This document shows positions 36,383-44,481 of a DNA stretch of 64,000 bases, one piece after another. The first letter of the stretch is position 1; the number at the start of each line of letters is the position of its first letter. This DNA is from Planctomycetota bacterium (GTDB taxonomy: Bacteria; Planctomycetota; J058): assembly GCA_019636275.1 (NCBI GenBank), contig JAHBXY010000005.1:51098-115097 (forward strand), written 5' to 3'. Below the pieces are notes generated by a model that was given only the letters and a program-made list of their open reading frames with translations, had not been told where the DNA came from and made no database searches. The translations under genes and the position numbers were made by a program.

Positions 36383-37036
36383 TCAGGTGAGCGACTTCTT
36401 CATCAGGTAGAAGTCGACCGCCTCGTACTCCTTGTGGCTCTTGCGCTCCTCGACCTCGCTCTCGGTCTTCGGCGGCGGGACGATGACCTTGTCGCCCGGG
36501 CGCCAGTTGACCGGGCAGGCGACCGCCTGGCCGTCGGCCGTCTGCAGGGCGTCGACGAGGCGCATGATCTCGTCGATGTTGCGGCCCGTGTTCAGCGGGT
36601 AGTAGACGATCGCGCGGATCGTGTGGTTCGGGTCGATGATGAACACGGCGCGCACCGTGACGGTCGAGCCCTCGCCCGGGTGGATCATGCCGAACTTGCG
36701 CGCCACGGCCATGTCGAGGTCGGCGATCAGCGGGTAGCCGATCGTCACGCCGAGCTTCTCGCGCATGTTCTCGCGCCAGGCCAGGTGCGAGTGGACCGAG
36801 TCGATCGACAGGCCGATGAGCTTCACCTTGCGCTGCGCGAACTCGTCGGCGCGGCGGGCGAACTCGGTCAGCTCCGTCGTGCACACCGGCGTGAAGTCGG
36901 CGGGGTGCGAGAACAGGATGCACCAGCTGTTGCCCTTCCACTTGTGGAACTGGAGCTGGCCCTGCGTGGTCGTGGCGCTGAAGTCGGGCGCCATGTCGCC
37001 GATGCGGGGCATGCCCGCGGTCTGCTCGGTGAGCAT
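36383..37036 (-). CDS. 1-Cys peroxiredoxin (Prx6 type)
   Basis: 217 residues. The peroxidatic motif PxxxTxxC is P45, T49 and C52 (SHPADFTPVCTTEL). The long C-terminal part with ACPVNWRPGDKVIVPPP and EYEAVDFYLMKKS is characteristic of the Prx6 subfamily, which lacks a conserved resolving cysteine at the AhpC position. It reduces peroxides in the cytosol. GGAGGAGG lies just upstream of the ATG. It is divergent from the JAMM-peptidase gene. Confidence 0.95.
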   Translation of the reverse strand: MLTEQTAGMPRIGDMAPDFSATTTQGQLQFHKWKGNSWCILFSHPADFTPVCTTELTEFARRADEFAQRKVKLIGLSIDSVHSHLAWRENMREKLGVTIGYPLIADLDMAVARKFGMIHPGEGSTVTVRAVFIIDPNHTIRAIVYYPLNTGRNIDEIMRLVDALQTADGQAVACPVNWRPGDKVIVPPPKTESEVEERKSHKEYEAVDFYLMKKSLT

Positions 37037-37152
37037 CGATCCTCCTCCGTGTCCGCGGGGCGGCGCGCGCCTGTAGGATCGCGCGTCGAGCGCCCGGGCC
37101 GGCGACTATAGCCGCGCCCTGCACGGGCACAACGGGAGCACGGAGCGTCCAC

Positions 37153-37596
37153 ATGCTCAGCCTGCCCCAGACCGCGCTGGACCTCGTCACCGCGCACGCC
37201 GAGGCCGACTACCCGCGCGAGTGCTGCGGCCTCCTCGTCGGCCCGCCCGGCGGCCCGCCCTGGCGGGCGACGACGGCGCGCCGGGCGAAGAACCTCGACA
37301 CGGCGAGGGCGCAGGATCGTTACCTCATGGACCCGGCCGACCGCCTGGCCGCCGAGGAGGCCGCGCGCGCGGCGGGCCTCGCCGTCGTCGGCTTCTACCA
37401 CTCGCACCCCGACCACGACGCCTACTTCTCGCCGACCGACCTCGAGCGCTCCGAGGAGCACCAGTGGGGCGAGCCCTGGGTGCCGCCCTCCTACGCTTAC
37501 CTGGTCGTGTCGGTGCGCGCGGGGCGGGTCGCGGGCTGGAAGGCCTTCGTGGTCGACGAGGGCGCCGCGCGCGAGGTGCCGGTGGCGATCGGCTGA
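37153..37596 (+). CDS. JAMM/MPN+ metallopeptidase (M67, Mec+/CysO-peptidase-like)
   Basis: 147 residues, close to the minimal size of a bacterial JAMM domain. The motif is complete: E23 in PRECCGLLVG, then H83-S-H85-P with seven residues to S93-xx-D96 (HSHPDHDAYFSPTD). It is followed within 100 bases by the sulfur-carrier fusion and then cysteine synthase. In Mycobacterium tuberculosis the homologous Mec+ releases cysteine from the CysO carrier. Here it could do the same, or could cut the carrier from its fusion partner after the Gly-Gly (see finding). Confidence 0.92.
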   Translation: MLSLPQTALDLVTAHAEADYPRECCGLLVGPPGGPPWRATTARRAKNLDTARAQDRYLMDPADRLAAEEAARAAGLAVVGFYHSHPDHDAYFSPTDLERSEEHQWGEPWVPPSYAYLVVSVRAGRVAGWKAFVVDEGAAREVPVAIG

Positions 37597-37642
37597 GGAC
37601 GCGCGCCTCGCCCGGCCGACCGACCACCCCGTTGAGTGCGCG

Positions 37643-37648
37643 TAGAAT
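37643..37648 (+). promoter_or_regulatory. Possible -10 element (TAGAAT)
   Basis: TAGAAT lies 39 bases before the ATG at 37687, in the 90-base gap between the JAMM and E1-fusion genes. Confidence 0.35.
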
Positions 37649-37686
37649 CGGACGTGACGCGCCCGCTTCGGCGCCAGGAGCTCTGC

Positions 37687-39147
37687 ATGTCCGCCCTCGT
37701 GCGCATCCCCACCCCGCTGCGGCCGCTCTGCGGCGGCCAGGACGAGGTCACCGTCGACGGCGCCACCGTGCGCGAGGCCCTCGACGACCTCGAGCGGCGC
37801 CACGCGGGCTTCAAGGCGCGCCTCCTCGACGGGCAGGGCGGCGTGCGCCGCTTCGTGAACCTGTTCGTCAACCAGGACGACGTGCGCCACCTGCAGGGGC
37901 TCGACACGCCGCTGAAGGCGGGCGACGCGCTGTCGATCGTCCCGGCCGTCGCCGGCGGCGCGCCGGGCGCCGACGCGGCCGTGACCTTCTCGCAGCTCCA
38001 CCAGGAGCTCAAGGCGCGCGTGCCCGAGACGACCGCGCGCGACCTCGCGCGCGCGCGGCCGCAGGTGCTGCTCGACGTGCGCGAGCTCGAGGAGGTCAAG
38101 GGGGGCAAGATCCCGGGCGCCGTGCACATCCCGCGCGGGTTCCTCGAGCTGCGCGTCGAGGACGAGGTCCCCGACCGCGACGCCGAGGTCGTCGTCTACT
38201 GCGCCGGCGGCACGCGCTCGCTGTTCGCCGCCGACACGCTCCGGCGCATGGGCTACCAGCGCGTGGCCTCGCTCCAGGGCGGGTTCCGCGCCTGGGCCGA
38301 GGCCGGCCAGCCGGTCGAGCGGCCGCGGCTGCTCACCGACGCCGAGCGGCGGCGCTACAGCCGCCACCTCATGATCCCGGAGGTCGGCGAGGCGGGGCAG
38401 GTGAAGCTGCTCCAGGCCAAGGTCCTGCTCATCGGCGCCGGCGGCCTCGGCTGCCCGGCGGCGCTGTACCTGGCCGCCGCCGGCGTGGGCACGCTGGGCG
38501 TCGTCGACTTCGACGTCGTCGACGAGTCGAACCTGCAGCGGCAGGTGCTCCACCCCACCGACCGCGTCGGCACGTCCAAGGTCGAGTCGGCCCGGCGCAC
38601 GCTCCTGGCGCAGAACCCGGGGATCACCGTCGTGCCGCACGAGGAGCGCATCACGTCGGAGAACGTCGAGCGGCTCCTCGGCGCCTACGACCTCGTGATC
38701 GACGGCTCGGACAACTTCGCCACCCGCTACCTGATCAACGACGCCTGCGTGCTGCAGCGCAAGGCCTGCGTGCACGGGAGCATCTACCGCTTCGAGGGCC
38801 AGGTGACCGTGTTCGACCCCGCGCGCGGCGGCCCCTGCTACCGCTGCCTCTACCCCGAGCCGCCGCCGCCGGAGCTGGCGCCGTCGTGCGCCGACGCGGG
38901 CGTGCTCGGCGTCCTGCCGGGTGTGGTGGGCGTGCTCGAGGCGGTCGAGGCGATCAAGCTCATCCTGGGCGAGGGCGAGCCGCTGACGGGCCGCCTCCTC
39001 ACCTACGACGCGCTCGGCGCGCGCTTCCGCGAGCTCAAGCTGCGCCGCGACCCGGGCTGCGCCTACTGCGCCTCGCTCGACGGCGCGCCCTTCCCGGGCT
39101 TCGTCGACTACGAGGTCTTCTGCGCGTCGGCCGGCGGGGACACGTGA
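37687..39147 (+). CDS. Sulfur carrier (ThiS/MoaD-like)-rhodanese-E1 (MoeB/ThiF) fusion
   Basis: 486 residues from the ATG at 37687, with CAGGAG upstream. Residues 1-91 are a ubiquitin-like carrier ending AVAGG (G90, G91), followed by more protein instead of a stop codon. Residues about 100-208 are a rhodanese domain with active-site C172 in VYCAGGTRS. Residues 215-486 are the E1 domain: GAGGLG nucleotide loop, D274-F-D-V-V-D, ESNLQRQ, NDACV, and zinc cysteines C384, C387, C458 and C461. The adenylation, sulfur-transfer and carrier parts of the pathway are therefore in one chain. The order (carrier, rhodanese, E1) differs from MoeZ (E1, rhodanese). Confidence 0.92.
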   Translation: MSALVRIPTPLRPLCGGQDEVTVDGATVREALDDLERRHAGFKARLLDGQGGVRRFVNLFVNQDDVRHLQGLDTPLKAGDALSIVPAVAGGAPGADAAVTFSQLHQELKARVPETTARDLARARPQVLLDVRELEEVKGGKIPGAVHIPRGFLELRVEDEVPDRDAEVVVYCAGGTRSLFAADTLRRMGYQRVASLQGGFRAWAEAGQPVERPRLLTDAERRRYSRHLMIPEVGEAGQVKLLQAKVLLIGAGGLGCPAALYLAAAGVGTLGVVDFDVVDESNLQRQVLHPTDRVGTSKVESARRTLLAQNPGITVVPHEERITSENVERLLGAYDLVIDGSDNFATRYLINDACVLQRKACVHGSIYRFEGQVTVFDPARGGPCYRCLYPEPPPPELAPSCADAGVLGVLPGVVGVLEAVEAIKLILGEGEPLTGRLLTYDALGARFRELKLRRDPGCAYCASLDGAPFPGFVDYEVFCASAGGDT

Positions 39148-40109
39148 GCCGGCCCCACGTCCCCGCCCGCTACCGGCCGTTCCTCGAGCGCTGCCCGGCG
39201 CTGGCCCTCGTCGGCGGCACGCGCCTCGTGCGCGTGCCCGACGAGGTGGCCTTCGCGCCCGACGACCTGCCCGGCTGCGAGGTGTGGGCCAAGGCCGAGT
39301 GGATGAACCCCGGCGGGTCGATCAAGGACCGGCCCGTCCTGCGCATGCTCCTCGAGGCCGAGCTCGCGGGCGAGCTGCGGCCGGGCCGCGCGATCCTCGA
39401 CTCGTCGTCGGGCAACGCCGGGATCGCCTACGCCATGATCGGCGCCATGCTCGGGCGCGAGGTGCAGCTCGTCGTCCCCGGCAACGCCAGCCTGGAGCGC
39501 AAGCGGCGCATCCTGGCCCACGGCGCGCGCCTGCTCGAGACCGACCCGCTCGAGGGCTACGACGAGGCCCTGCGCACCTGCCATCGGCTCCACGAGGAGC
39601 ACCCCGAGCGCTACTGGCTCTCCGACCAGTACTCGAACGAGCACAACTGGCGGGCGCACCACGAGACGACGGCGGTCGAGCTGCTCGAGCAGACCGAGGG
39701 CAAGCTGACCCACTTCGTGGCCGGGATCGGCACTGGCGGGACGATCACGGGCGTCGGGCGGCGGCTCAAGGAGCACGACCCGTCGATCCGGGTGATCGCC
39801 GTCATCCCCGACCCGTTCCCCGGGATCGAGGGGCTCAAGCCGCTCGAGCGGCCGGAGGACATCCGCCCGAAGATCCTCGACGACTCGGTCATCGACGAGC
39901 GCGTGCGCGTCGGGATCGAGGACGCGTTCGACTACTGCCACCGCCTCGCCCGCCGCGGGCTGTTCGTCGGCCAGTCGTCGGGCGCCGTGCTCAAGGCCAT
40001 CCACGAGGTCGCGCGGCGCGAGCGGCGCGGGCGGTTCGTGACCGTGTTCGCGGACCTGGGCGAGCGCTACTTCAGCACGGGCCTCTGGGACCCGCCCCCG
40101 GCGGCCTGA
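39144..40109 (+). CDS. cysM: Cysteine synthase-family PLP enzyme (CysM-like)
   Basis: 321 residues from a GTG that overlaps the previous stop by four bases. K61 in NPGGSIKDR is the PLP lysine, SSSGNAGI the substrate loop and GIGTGGTITGVGR the phosphate-binding loop. The chain has no CBS domains. Adjacent JAMM and sulfur-carrier genes make it most likely the CysM-type synthase that uses a thiocarboxylated carrier with O-phosphoserine or O-acetylserine. Cystathionine beta-synthase activity is an alternative. The strict four-base overlap indicates coupling with the E1 fusion. Confidence 0.88.
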   Translation: MSRPHVPARYRPFLERCPALALVGGTRLVRVPDEVAFAPDDLPGCEVWAKAEWMNPGGSIKDRPVLRMLLEAELAGELRPGRAILDSSSGNAGIAYAMIGAMLGREVQLVVPGNASLERKRRILAHGARLLETDPLEGYDEALRTCHRLHEEHPERYWLSDQYSNEHNWRAHHETTAVELLEQTEGKLTHFVAGIGTGGTITGVGRRLKEHDPSIRVIAVIPDPFPGIEGLKPLERPEDIRPKILDDSVIDERVRVGIEDAFDYCHRLARRGLFVGQSSGAVLKAIHEVARRERRGRFVTVFADLGERYFSTGLWDPPPAA

Positions 40110-40186
40110 CGCGCCACCGCTGGCTCGCCACGGGCCGGGCCGCCGCGCCTGCCGGGGCTGGCCCGGCGGATGCGAGCGCCCGGGGC

Positions 40187-41197
40187 GTGGACCTCTCCGT
40201 CGTCATGCGGTCGCTGCGCGGGCTCGCCGAGCAGGCGCTCACGATCCTGCCCCTGGCGGCCGCCGGCGCGGTCGCCTTCGTCATCTTCTACGCGATGGGC
40301 TGGGCGCTCGGCCGGGCCGTGCGCCGCGCCGCGAGCCGCTGGAGGCGGCAGCACAACCTCGCGATCGTGCTGGCGCGCCTCACGCGCTGGGGCGTGAACC
40401 TCGCGGGCCTCCTGGTCGCGCTGATGATCGCGCTCCCGGGCTTCCGCCCGGCGCAGCTCGCGTCGATCCTCGGCCTGGGCAGCGTGGCGGTGGGGTTCGC
40501 GTTCCGCGACATCCTGCAGAACTTCCTCGCCGGGCTGCTCCTCCTGTCGCAGGAGCCCTTCCGCATCGGCGACCAGATCGTCGCCGCGGGCTACGAAGGG
40601 ACCGTGGAGCAGATCGAGACCCGCGCCACGTTCATCCGCACCTACGACAACCGGCGCGTGGTGATCCCCAACGCCGTGCTGTTCACCAGCAGCGTCATCG
40701 TGAACACGGCCTACCCGGTTCGCCGGCTCGAGCACGACCTGGGGATCGGCTACGGCGACGACATCGAGCGCGCGCGCGAGGTCATCCTGGCGGCCCTGCG
40801 CGAGGACCCCGAGGTGCTCGCCGCGCCGGCGCCGGACGTCCTCTGCGTGGACCTCGCCGACCACGCCGTGCGGCTGCGGGTGCGCTGGTGGGTGCGCCCG
40901 CCGGAGCGCCGCGATGCCCTCGACTCGCGCGACCGCGTGCTGGCCGACGTGAAGCGCGCGCTCACGGCCGCCGGCATCGACCTCCCCTTCCCGACGCACC
41001 AGGTGCTCCTCCACGACCAGACCGAGGAGGGCGACGGGGACCGGGCGCGTCAGCGCGAGGGCTGGCCCGTCGCCGGCGACGCCGCCCCCGCCGCCGGCGG
41101 CATCGCCCGGGCCCTGCGCGCGCTCGGCCCGGTCGCCCGGGCGGCCGAGCCCGACGCGACGGCGCGGCGCGCCGAGCGGACCGACCGCGCGGGCTGA
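40187..41197 (+). CDS. MscS-family small-conductance mechanosensitive channel
   Basis: About 336 residues from the GTG at 40187; an ATG at 40205 is equally possible. Helices at about 20-40 and 65-85 are followed by the pore helix with small residues (ASILGLGSVAVGFAFRDILQNFLAGLLLL), the family's signature. The beta domain (FRIGDQIVAAGYEGTVEQIETRATFIRTYDNRRVVIPNA) and the alpha/beta C-terminal domain follow, then a 40-residue Ala/Arg-rich tail. It opens on membrane tension and releases solutes. It is separated from the cysM-like gene by 77 bases. Confidence 0.9.
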   Translation: MDLSVVMRSLRGLAEQALTILPLAAAGAVAFVIFYAMGWALGRAVRRAASRWRRQHNLAIVLARLTRWGVNLAGLLVALMIALPGFRPAQLASILGLGSVAVGFAFRDILQNFLAGLLLLSQEPFRIGDQIVAAGYEGTVEQIETRATFIRTYDNRRVVIPNAVLFTSSVIVNTAYPVRRLEHDLGIGYGDDIERAREVILAALREDPEVLAAPAPDVLCVDLADHAVRLRVRWWVRPPERRDALDSRDRVLADVKRALTAAGIDLPFPTHQVLLHDQTEEGDGDRARQREGWPVAGDAAPAAGGIARALRALGPVARAAEPDATARRAERTDRAG

Positions 41198-41202
41198 GGC
41201 GC

Positions 41203-41218
41203 GCCGTCGATCACACCA
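41203..41218 (-). repeat. Short family II core remnant (inverted)
   Basis: gccgtcgatcacacc is the reverse complement of the start of the family II core. It sits between the convergent mscS-like and zinc-ribbon genes and extends a few bases into the latter. Confidence 0.5.
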
Positions 41219-41594
41219 GGTCGCCGAGGCGCCAGTTGGGCTGGGCGCGCTTGATCCGCTCGAACTCGCCGCCGTCGAGCCAGATCCCCTGGCAGGTGGG
41301 GCAGGTCTCGATGACGACGTGACGGTTGCGCGCGCTGGTCACGCGGATCATGCGCTTCTGGTCGATCGGGCAGGCGCCGGTCTTCTGGTCGAGCGCCTCG
41401 GGGTCCGAGCCGCCGAGGAGCACGCGGATCTTGCCCGTGTCGTGGTTGAGGAGCGGGCCCAGCTCGCCCTTGTCGAACCAGATCCCGCCGCAGCCCGCGC
41501 AGCGGTCGACCTCGGTCTCGTCGACCTGGAGCGGCTCGAGGCCGCCCTCGGGGGCGGGGCTGCACTTGGGGCAGAGCTTCGGGTCCGTCGCCAT
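41211..41594 (-). CDS. Two-module zinc-ribbon protein (zf-TFIIB type)
   Basis: 127 residues from the ATG at 41594. Two similar modules are seen: CPKC...DRCAGCGGIWFDKGEL and CPIDQKR...ETCPTCQGIWLDGGEFERI. Each has a CxxC pair and the GGIWxDxGE signature of the zf-TFIIB-like family. In the second module the first pair is reduced to a single Cys (CPID), so it may bind zinc less well. The role is unknown; members are cytosolic. It is convergent with mscS and co-directional with the DNA methyltransferase gene upstream (11-base gap). Confidence 0.88.
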   Translation of the reverse strand: MATDPKLCPKCSPAPEGGLEPLQVDETEVDRCAGCGGIWFDKGELGPLLNHDTGKIRVLLGGSDPEALDQKTGACPIDQKRMIRVTSARNRHVVIETCPTCQGIWLDGGEFERIKRAQPNWRLGDLV

Positions 41595-41602
41595 GGGGTG
41601 AA

Positions 41603-41608
41603 ATCCTA
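41603..41608 (-). promoter_or_regulatory. Possible -10 element (TAGGAT)
   Basis: On the - strand GATAGGATTTC lies eight bases before the ATG at 41594 and overlaps the end of the methyltransferase gene. Confidence 0.3.
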
Positions 41609-43567
41609 TCGCGCGACGCCGCCGTCGGGGACCAGCAGGTCGTCGAGCGCCGGCTCGAGCCGCCGCACCTCCCGGCGCGCCCAGCGCCGGGGCGGCGCGC
41701 CCGGCCCGTGGACGAACAGGACCCCCGAGGTCCGGGAGGCGCCGTCGGCCAGTCGCAGCACCTCGTCGAGCGAGGCCCCGGGCCGGCGCCAGGCGACCAC
41801 GACGCCCTCGGCCAGGCACACCCGCCCGGCGGGTCCGTCGACCTCGCGCTCGACGCGCAGGCCGGCCAGCCAGGCGAACGTCTCGGGGAGGTCGACCGCC
41901 ACGCGCCCGCCGCCCCAGGGCAGCCAGGCGCCGAGCGGGTCCTCCCACACGGCGGGGTCGAGCCGCAACCGGCCGCCGTCGAGGCGGAAGCCCACCTGAC
42001 CCGGGGCGGCGCGCTCGCCCGGGCGCAGGAGGCTCGCCAGGGCCTGGTCGGCCGACTCGAGGGTCAGCGTCTGGAAGGCGCCGCCGCCCTTCCAGCCGTG
42101 CCGCGCGCTGACCCCCCTCGGGCAGCCGGCCACGACGCGGGCCAGGCGCGGCCGCGCGTAGGCCTCGAGCGCCGCCGCCCGCTCGATCGTGACCCAGCGG
42201 CGGCCGGTCTTGTGGGCCACGGCGGCCGTCGTGCCGGAGCCGGCGTAGGGGTCGAGCACGAGGTCGCCCGGGCGCGACGACGAGAGGATGATCCGCTCCA
42301 GCAGGTCCTCGTTCTTCTGCGTCAGCCCGGCGCAGCCCACCTTCTCGCGGCTGAAGCTCTTCAGCTGGATCGAGTCCAGGCGGTCGAGGGCGCTGCAGTT
42401 CCAGGTGTCCTCGAGCGGGTAGCCGGCCCCCGTGGGCGGCTTGCCGTCGCGGCGCACGTAGCCCGCCGGGTAGGGCAGGTGCTGCTTCACGAACAGCGGC
42501 CGGGGCGAGCGGCCGTAGTGGTAGATCGTGTCGTGGTTGCGGATGAACTTGTTCGCCCGCGACTTGAAGCCCGAGACCCAGCCGATGCGCCAGATGACCT
42601 CCGTCACGTGGTGCAGGTGCTCGTCGAGGAGCAGGCGCAGGCGCTCCTTCTCGTGGCCGTCGATGTGCGCGAAGAGCGCCGCGTCGGGGCGCAGGAGCGG
42701 CACGAGCAGGCGCAGGCGCTCGTCGAGCGCCGCCAGCCACAGGTGCGACGGCAGGCGGTCGGCGTAGGCGAACCCGTCGCTCGTCGTGTTGAACGGCGGG
42801 TCGAGGTAGGCGCACTGGACACGACCCCCCAGGCGCGCCGCCAGGAGGCGCAGGGCCCGCGCGTTGTCGCCCTCGACCAGGAGGCCGGCGGCGGCCCGCT
42901 CGCGCGCCCCCAGCGCATCGACGACGCGCCGACCGAGCGCGCCCGGCAGGGCGCGCGTGTCGACCACGCCGCCCTGGGCCTCCCCGACCTCCGCGACGAC
43001 GTCGGCCGCGAGCGCCGCGGGCAGGGCGGCCGGGTCGACCACCCACGACGACGCGAGCACGAGCGGCGGCCGGGTCCACAGGGCCACGCGCGCCCGCTCG
43101 ACCGCCGCGCGCGCCCGCGCCAGGGCGCGCGCGGCGGCCAGCGTGGCCCGCTGCTGGGCGACCTCCTGCGCCGGGTCGCCCGCCCCGTCGAGGAGACGAG
43201 CACGCAAGGCGTCGGCCGCCGCCCGCAAGGCGGCGGCCTCGAGGCGCGCCTCGAGGTCCGGCGCGAGGGTCTCGCAGGGGCCGTCGTCGCGCTCGACGAC
43301 GTGCTCCCCGCGGTGGGCCCACGCGAGGCCGACCGGCCCCCCCGGCGCGGCCGGGAGGACCGGGGCGGCCAGGGCGGCCGCGGCGTCGCGCCCTGCTCGC
43401 TGCGGATCGGGCGCGCCCGAGAGCGCCTCGTCGGCCTCGGCCCGGGCGAGCGCCAGGTCGGCCGCGAGCCACGCGGTCACCGCCTCGGCGCCCCAGCCCT
43501 CGGCGGGCGGGCCGTCGACGGCGGCCGGGATCAGGCGAGGCGGCGGCGCGGCGCGGCGGCGGATCAC
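41606..43567 (-). CDS. Orphan beta-class adenine-specific DNA methyltransferase
   Basis: About 653 residues from the GTG at 43567; an ATG at 43651 is possible but overlaps the divergent gene. Motif IV DPPF is at 256-259 (AYLDPPFNTTSDGF) and the SAM motif DPYAGSGTT at about 439-447, i.e. the IV-then-I order of beta-class enzymes such as type III Mod. Between them is a target-recognition region with FIRNHDTIYHYG. The N-terminal 240 residues are unusual: Ala/Arg-rich helices with no family I recognise. The C-terminal 180 residues also look specific. No restriction subunit is next to it, so it is probably regulatory or a remnant. Confidence 0.88.
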   Translation of the reverse strand: MIRRRAAPPPRLIPAAVDGPPAEGWGAEAVTAWLAADLALARAEADEALSGAPDPQRAGRDAAAALAAPVLPAAPGGPVGLAWAHRGEHVVERDDGPCETLAPDLEARLEAAALRAAADALRARLLDGAGDPAQEVAQQRATLAAARALARARAAVERARVALWTRPPLVLASSWVVDPAALPAALAADVVAEVGEAQGGVVDTRALPGALGRRVVDALGARERAAAGLLVEGDNARALRLLAARLGGRVQCAYLDPPFNTTSDGFAYADRLPSHLWLAALDERLRLLVPLLRPDAALFAHIDGHEKERLRLLLDEHLHHVTEVIWRIGWVSGFKSRANKFIRNHDTIYHYGRSPRPLFVKQHLPYPAGYVRRDGKPPTGAGYPLEDTWNCSALDRLDSIQLKSFSREKVGCAGLTQKNEDLLERIILSSSRPGDLVLDPYAGSGTTAAVAHKTGRRWVTIERAAALEAYARPRLARVVAGCPRGVSARHGWKGGGAFQTLTLESADQALASLLRPGERAAPGQVGFRLDGGRLRLDPAVWEDPLGAWLPWGGGRVAVDLPETFAWLAGLRVEREVDGPAGRVCLAEGVVVAWRRPGASLDEVLRLADGASRTSGVLFVHGPGAPPRRWARREVRRLEPALDDLLVPDGGVAR

Positions 43568-43608
43568 GCCGTCACTGTCGCACCCGCCACCGACGCCCCG
43601 GTCGCGGG

Positions 43609-43614
43609 TACCAT
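43609..43614 (+). promoter_or_regulatory. Possible -10 element (TACCAT)
   Basis: TACCAT lies 36 bases before the ATG at 43650, in the region divergent from the DNA methyltransferase gene. Confidence 0.25.
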
Positions 43615-43649
43615 CTCCCGGCAGGAAGACCGGCAGGAAGTCCGCTGAC

Positions 43650-44309
43650 ATGACCGACGAGCGCCTGCGGCACCTGCGCCGGGCGGCGGCCGACGACCCG
43701 GCCGCACGCATCGCGCTGCTGACCGCGCGCCTGCGCGCGGGCGACCTCCCCGAGGACCGCCTGCGCCTCGCGGCGCACCTCGGAGACCCGGCGGCGCGCG
43801 AGGTCTTGGGCGCCGCACCCCCGGCGACCTCGTCGATCGGCCGCTGGGTCCACGGCCTGGCGCCGTGGTCGGCGGACGACGGCTGGCCCGCCTGGGCCGC
43901 CGAGGCCTACGCGCGCGCTGCCGCCGCGGCCGCCGCGGCGGTCCTCCCCTGCCTCGAGCGCGACCCCGAGCAGGCCGCGGCCGCCGGGCGCGCCGTCGCG
44001 GCGATGGACGCCTGGCTCGCCTGCCCGTGCGACGCCCACGCCAGGGCCGTCGTCGCCGCCGGGACGCCCTTCGAGCACGTCCCGGCCGGCCCGGCCGCCC
44101 TGTTCGCCGGGCGCGCGCGGCGCTTCGCCGCGGGCGCCCTGGCGCGGATGTGCGGCGTGCCGCTCCTCGAGGGGCCGGCGCGCGCGTCGGCCACCGAGGC
44201 CGCGACGAGCGCCGCGCGCGCGACCTCGATCGACGTCGTGCGCGCCGCGATCCGCGACGCGCTCGTCCCCTGGGCGCTGCTCGCCGCGGAGCCCCCCCGG
44301 CGCCCCTGA
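43650..44309 (+). CDS. Protein of unknown function, paralogue of the protein at 56400-57627
   Basis: 219 residues. It starts with a module (about 1-55: RLRAGDLPEDRLRLAAHLGDPAAREVLG) that also occurs in the frameshifted gene at 56400-57627 as RRGDLDPERLRLAAHAGDAGAR. A Trp-rich hinge and a long Ala-rich helical part follow (about 80-219) with PCLERDPEQAAAAGRAVAAMDAWL. There is no signal peptide and no enzyme motif. In similar bacteria such modules are found in proteins of unknown function, and nothing better can be said. It is divergent from the adenine methyltransferase gene. Confidence 0.7.
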   Translation: MTDERLRHLRRAAADDPAARIALLTARLRAGDLPEDRLRLAAHLGDPAAREVLGAAPPATSSIGRWVHGLAPWSADDGWPAWAAEAYARAAAAAAAAVLPCLERDPEQAAAAGRAVAAMDAWLACPCDAHARAVVAAGTPFEHVPAGPAALFAGRARRFAAGALARMCGVPLLEGPARASATEAATSAARATSIDVVRAAIRDALVPWALLAAEPPRRP

Positions 44310-44332
44310 CCAAGACGGCGTTTCGTCGGTGA

Positions 44333-44481
44333 CCAGCCTTCGACCGGAGCAGCACGTGAGGCGAGGGCGACGAGGCTGAGCCGCGGCGGCGAGGCGCGCG
44401 GGCGACGCCGTATCGGCATACTTCGAGCCCGCGCGCGCGCCGCCGCGGCCAGGCACGTCCTTCGCAGCCGTCGAGCACACC
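44333..44481 (-). repeat. Intergenic repeat family II, inverted full copy
   Basis: The sequence ggtgaccagccttcgaccgg at its left end, then gaggctgagccgcgg, a GC-rich hairpin (GCGCGCGGGC at 44394-44403 pairing with 44427-44436) with the loop tatcggcatac, and the core gcagccgtcgagcac at the right match the copy at 20085 reversed. It is again located between convergent genes. Confidence 0.88.

Noticed and set aside
39284..40150. A + strand frame in front of the MscS gene that overlaps the cysM-like gene
   Set aside because: It runs through the cysteine synthase gene in another frame; the MscS protein starts at the GTG at 40187 or ATG at 40205.
41606..43711. A type III restriction-modification system
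   Set aside because: Only a Mod-like enzyme is present; no Res helicase-nuclease is nearby.
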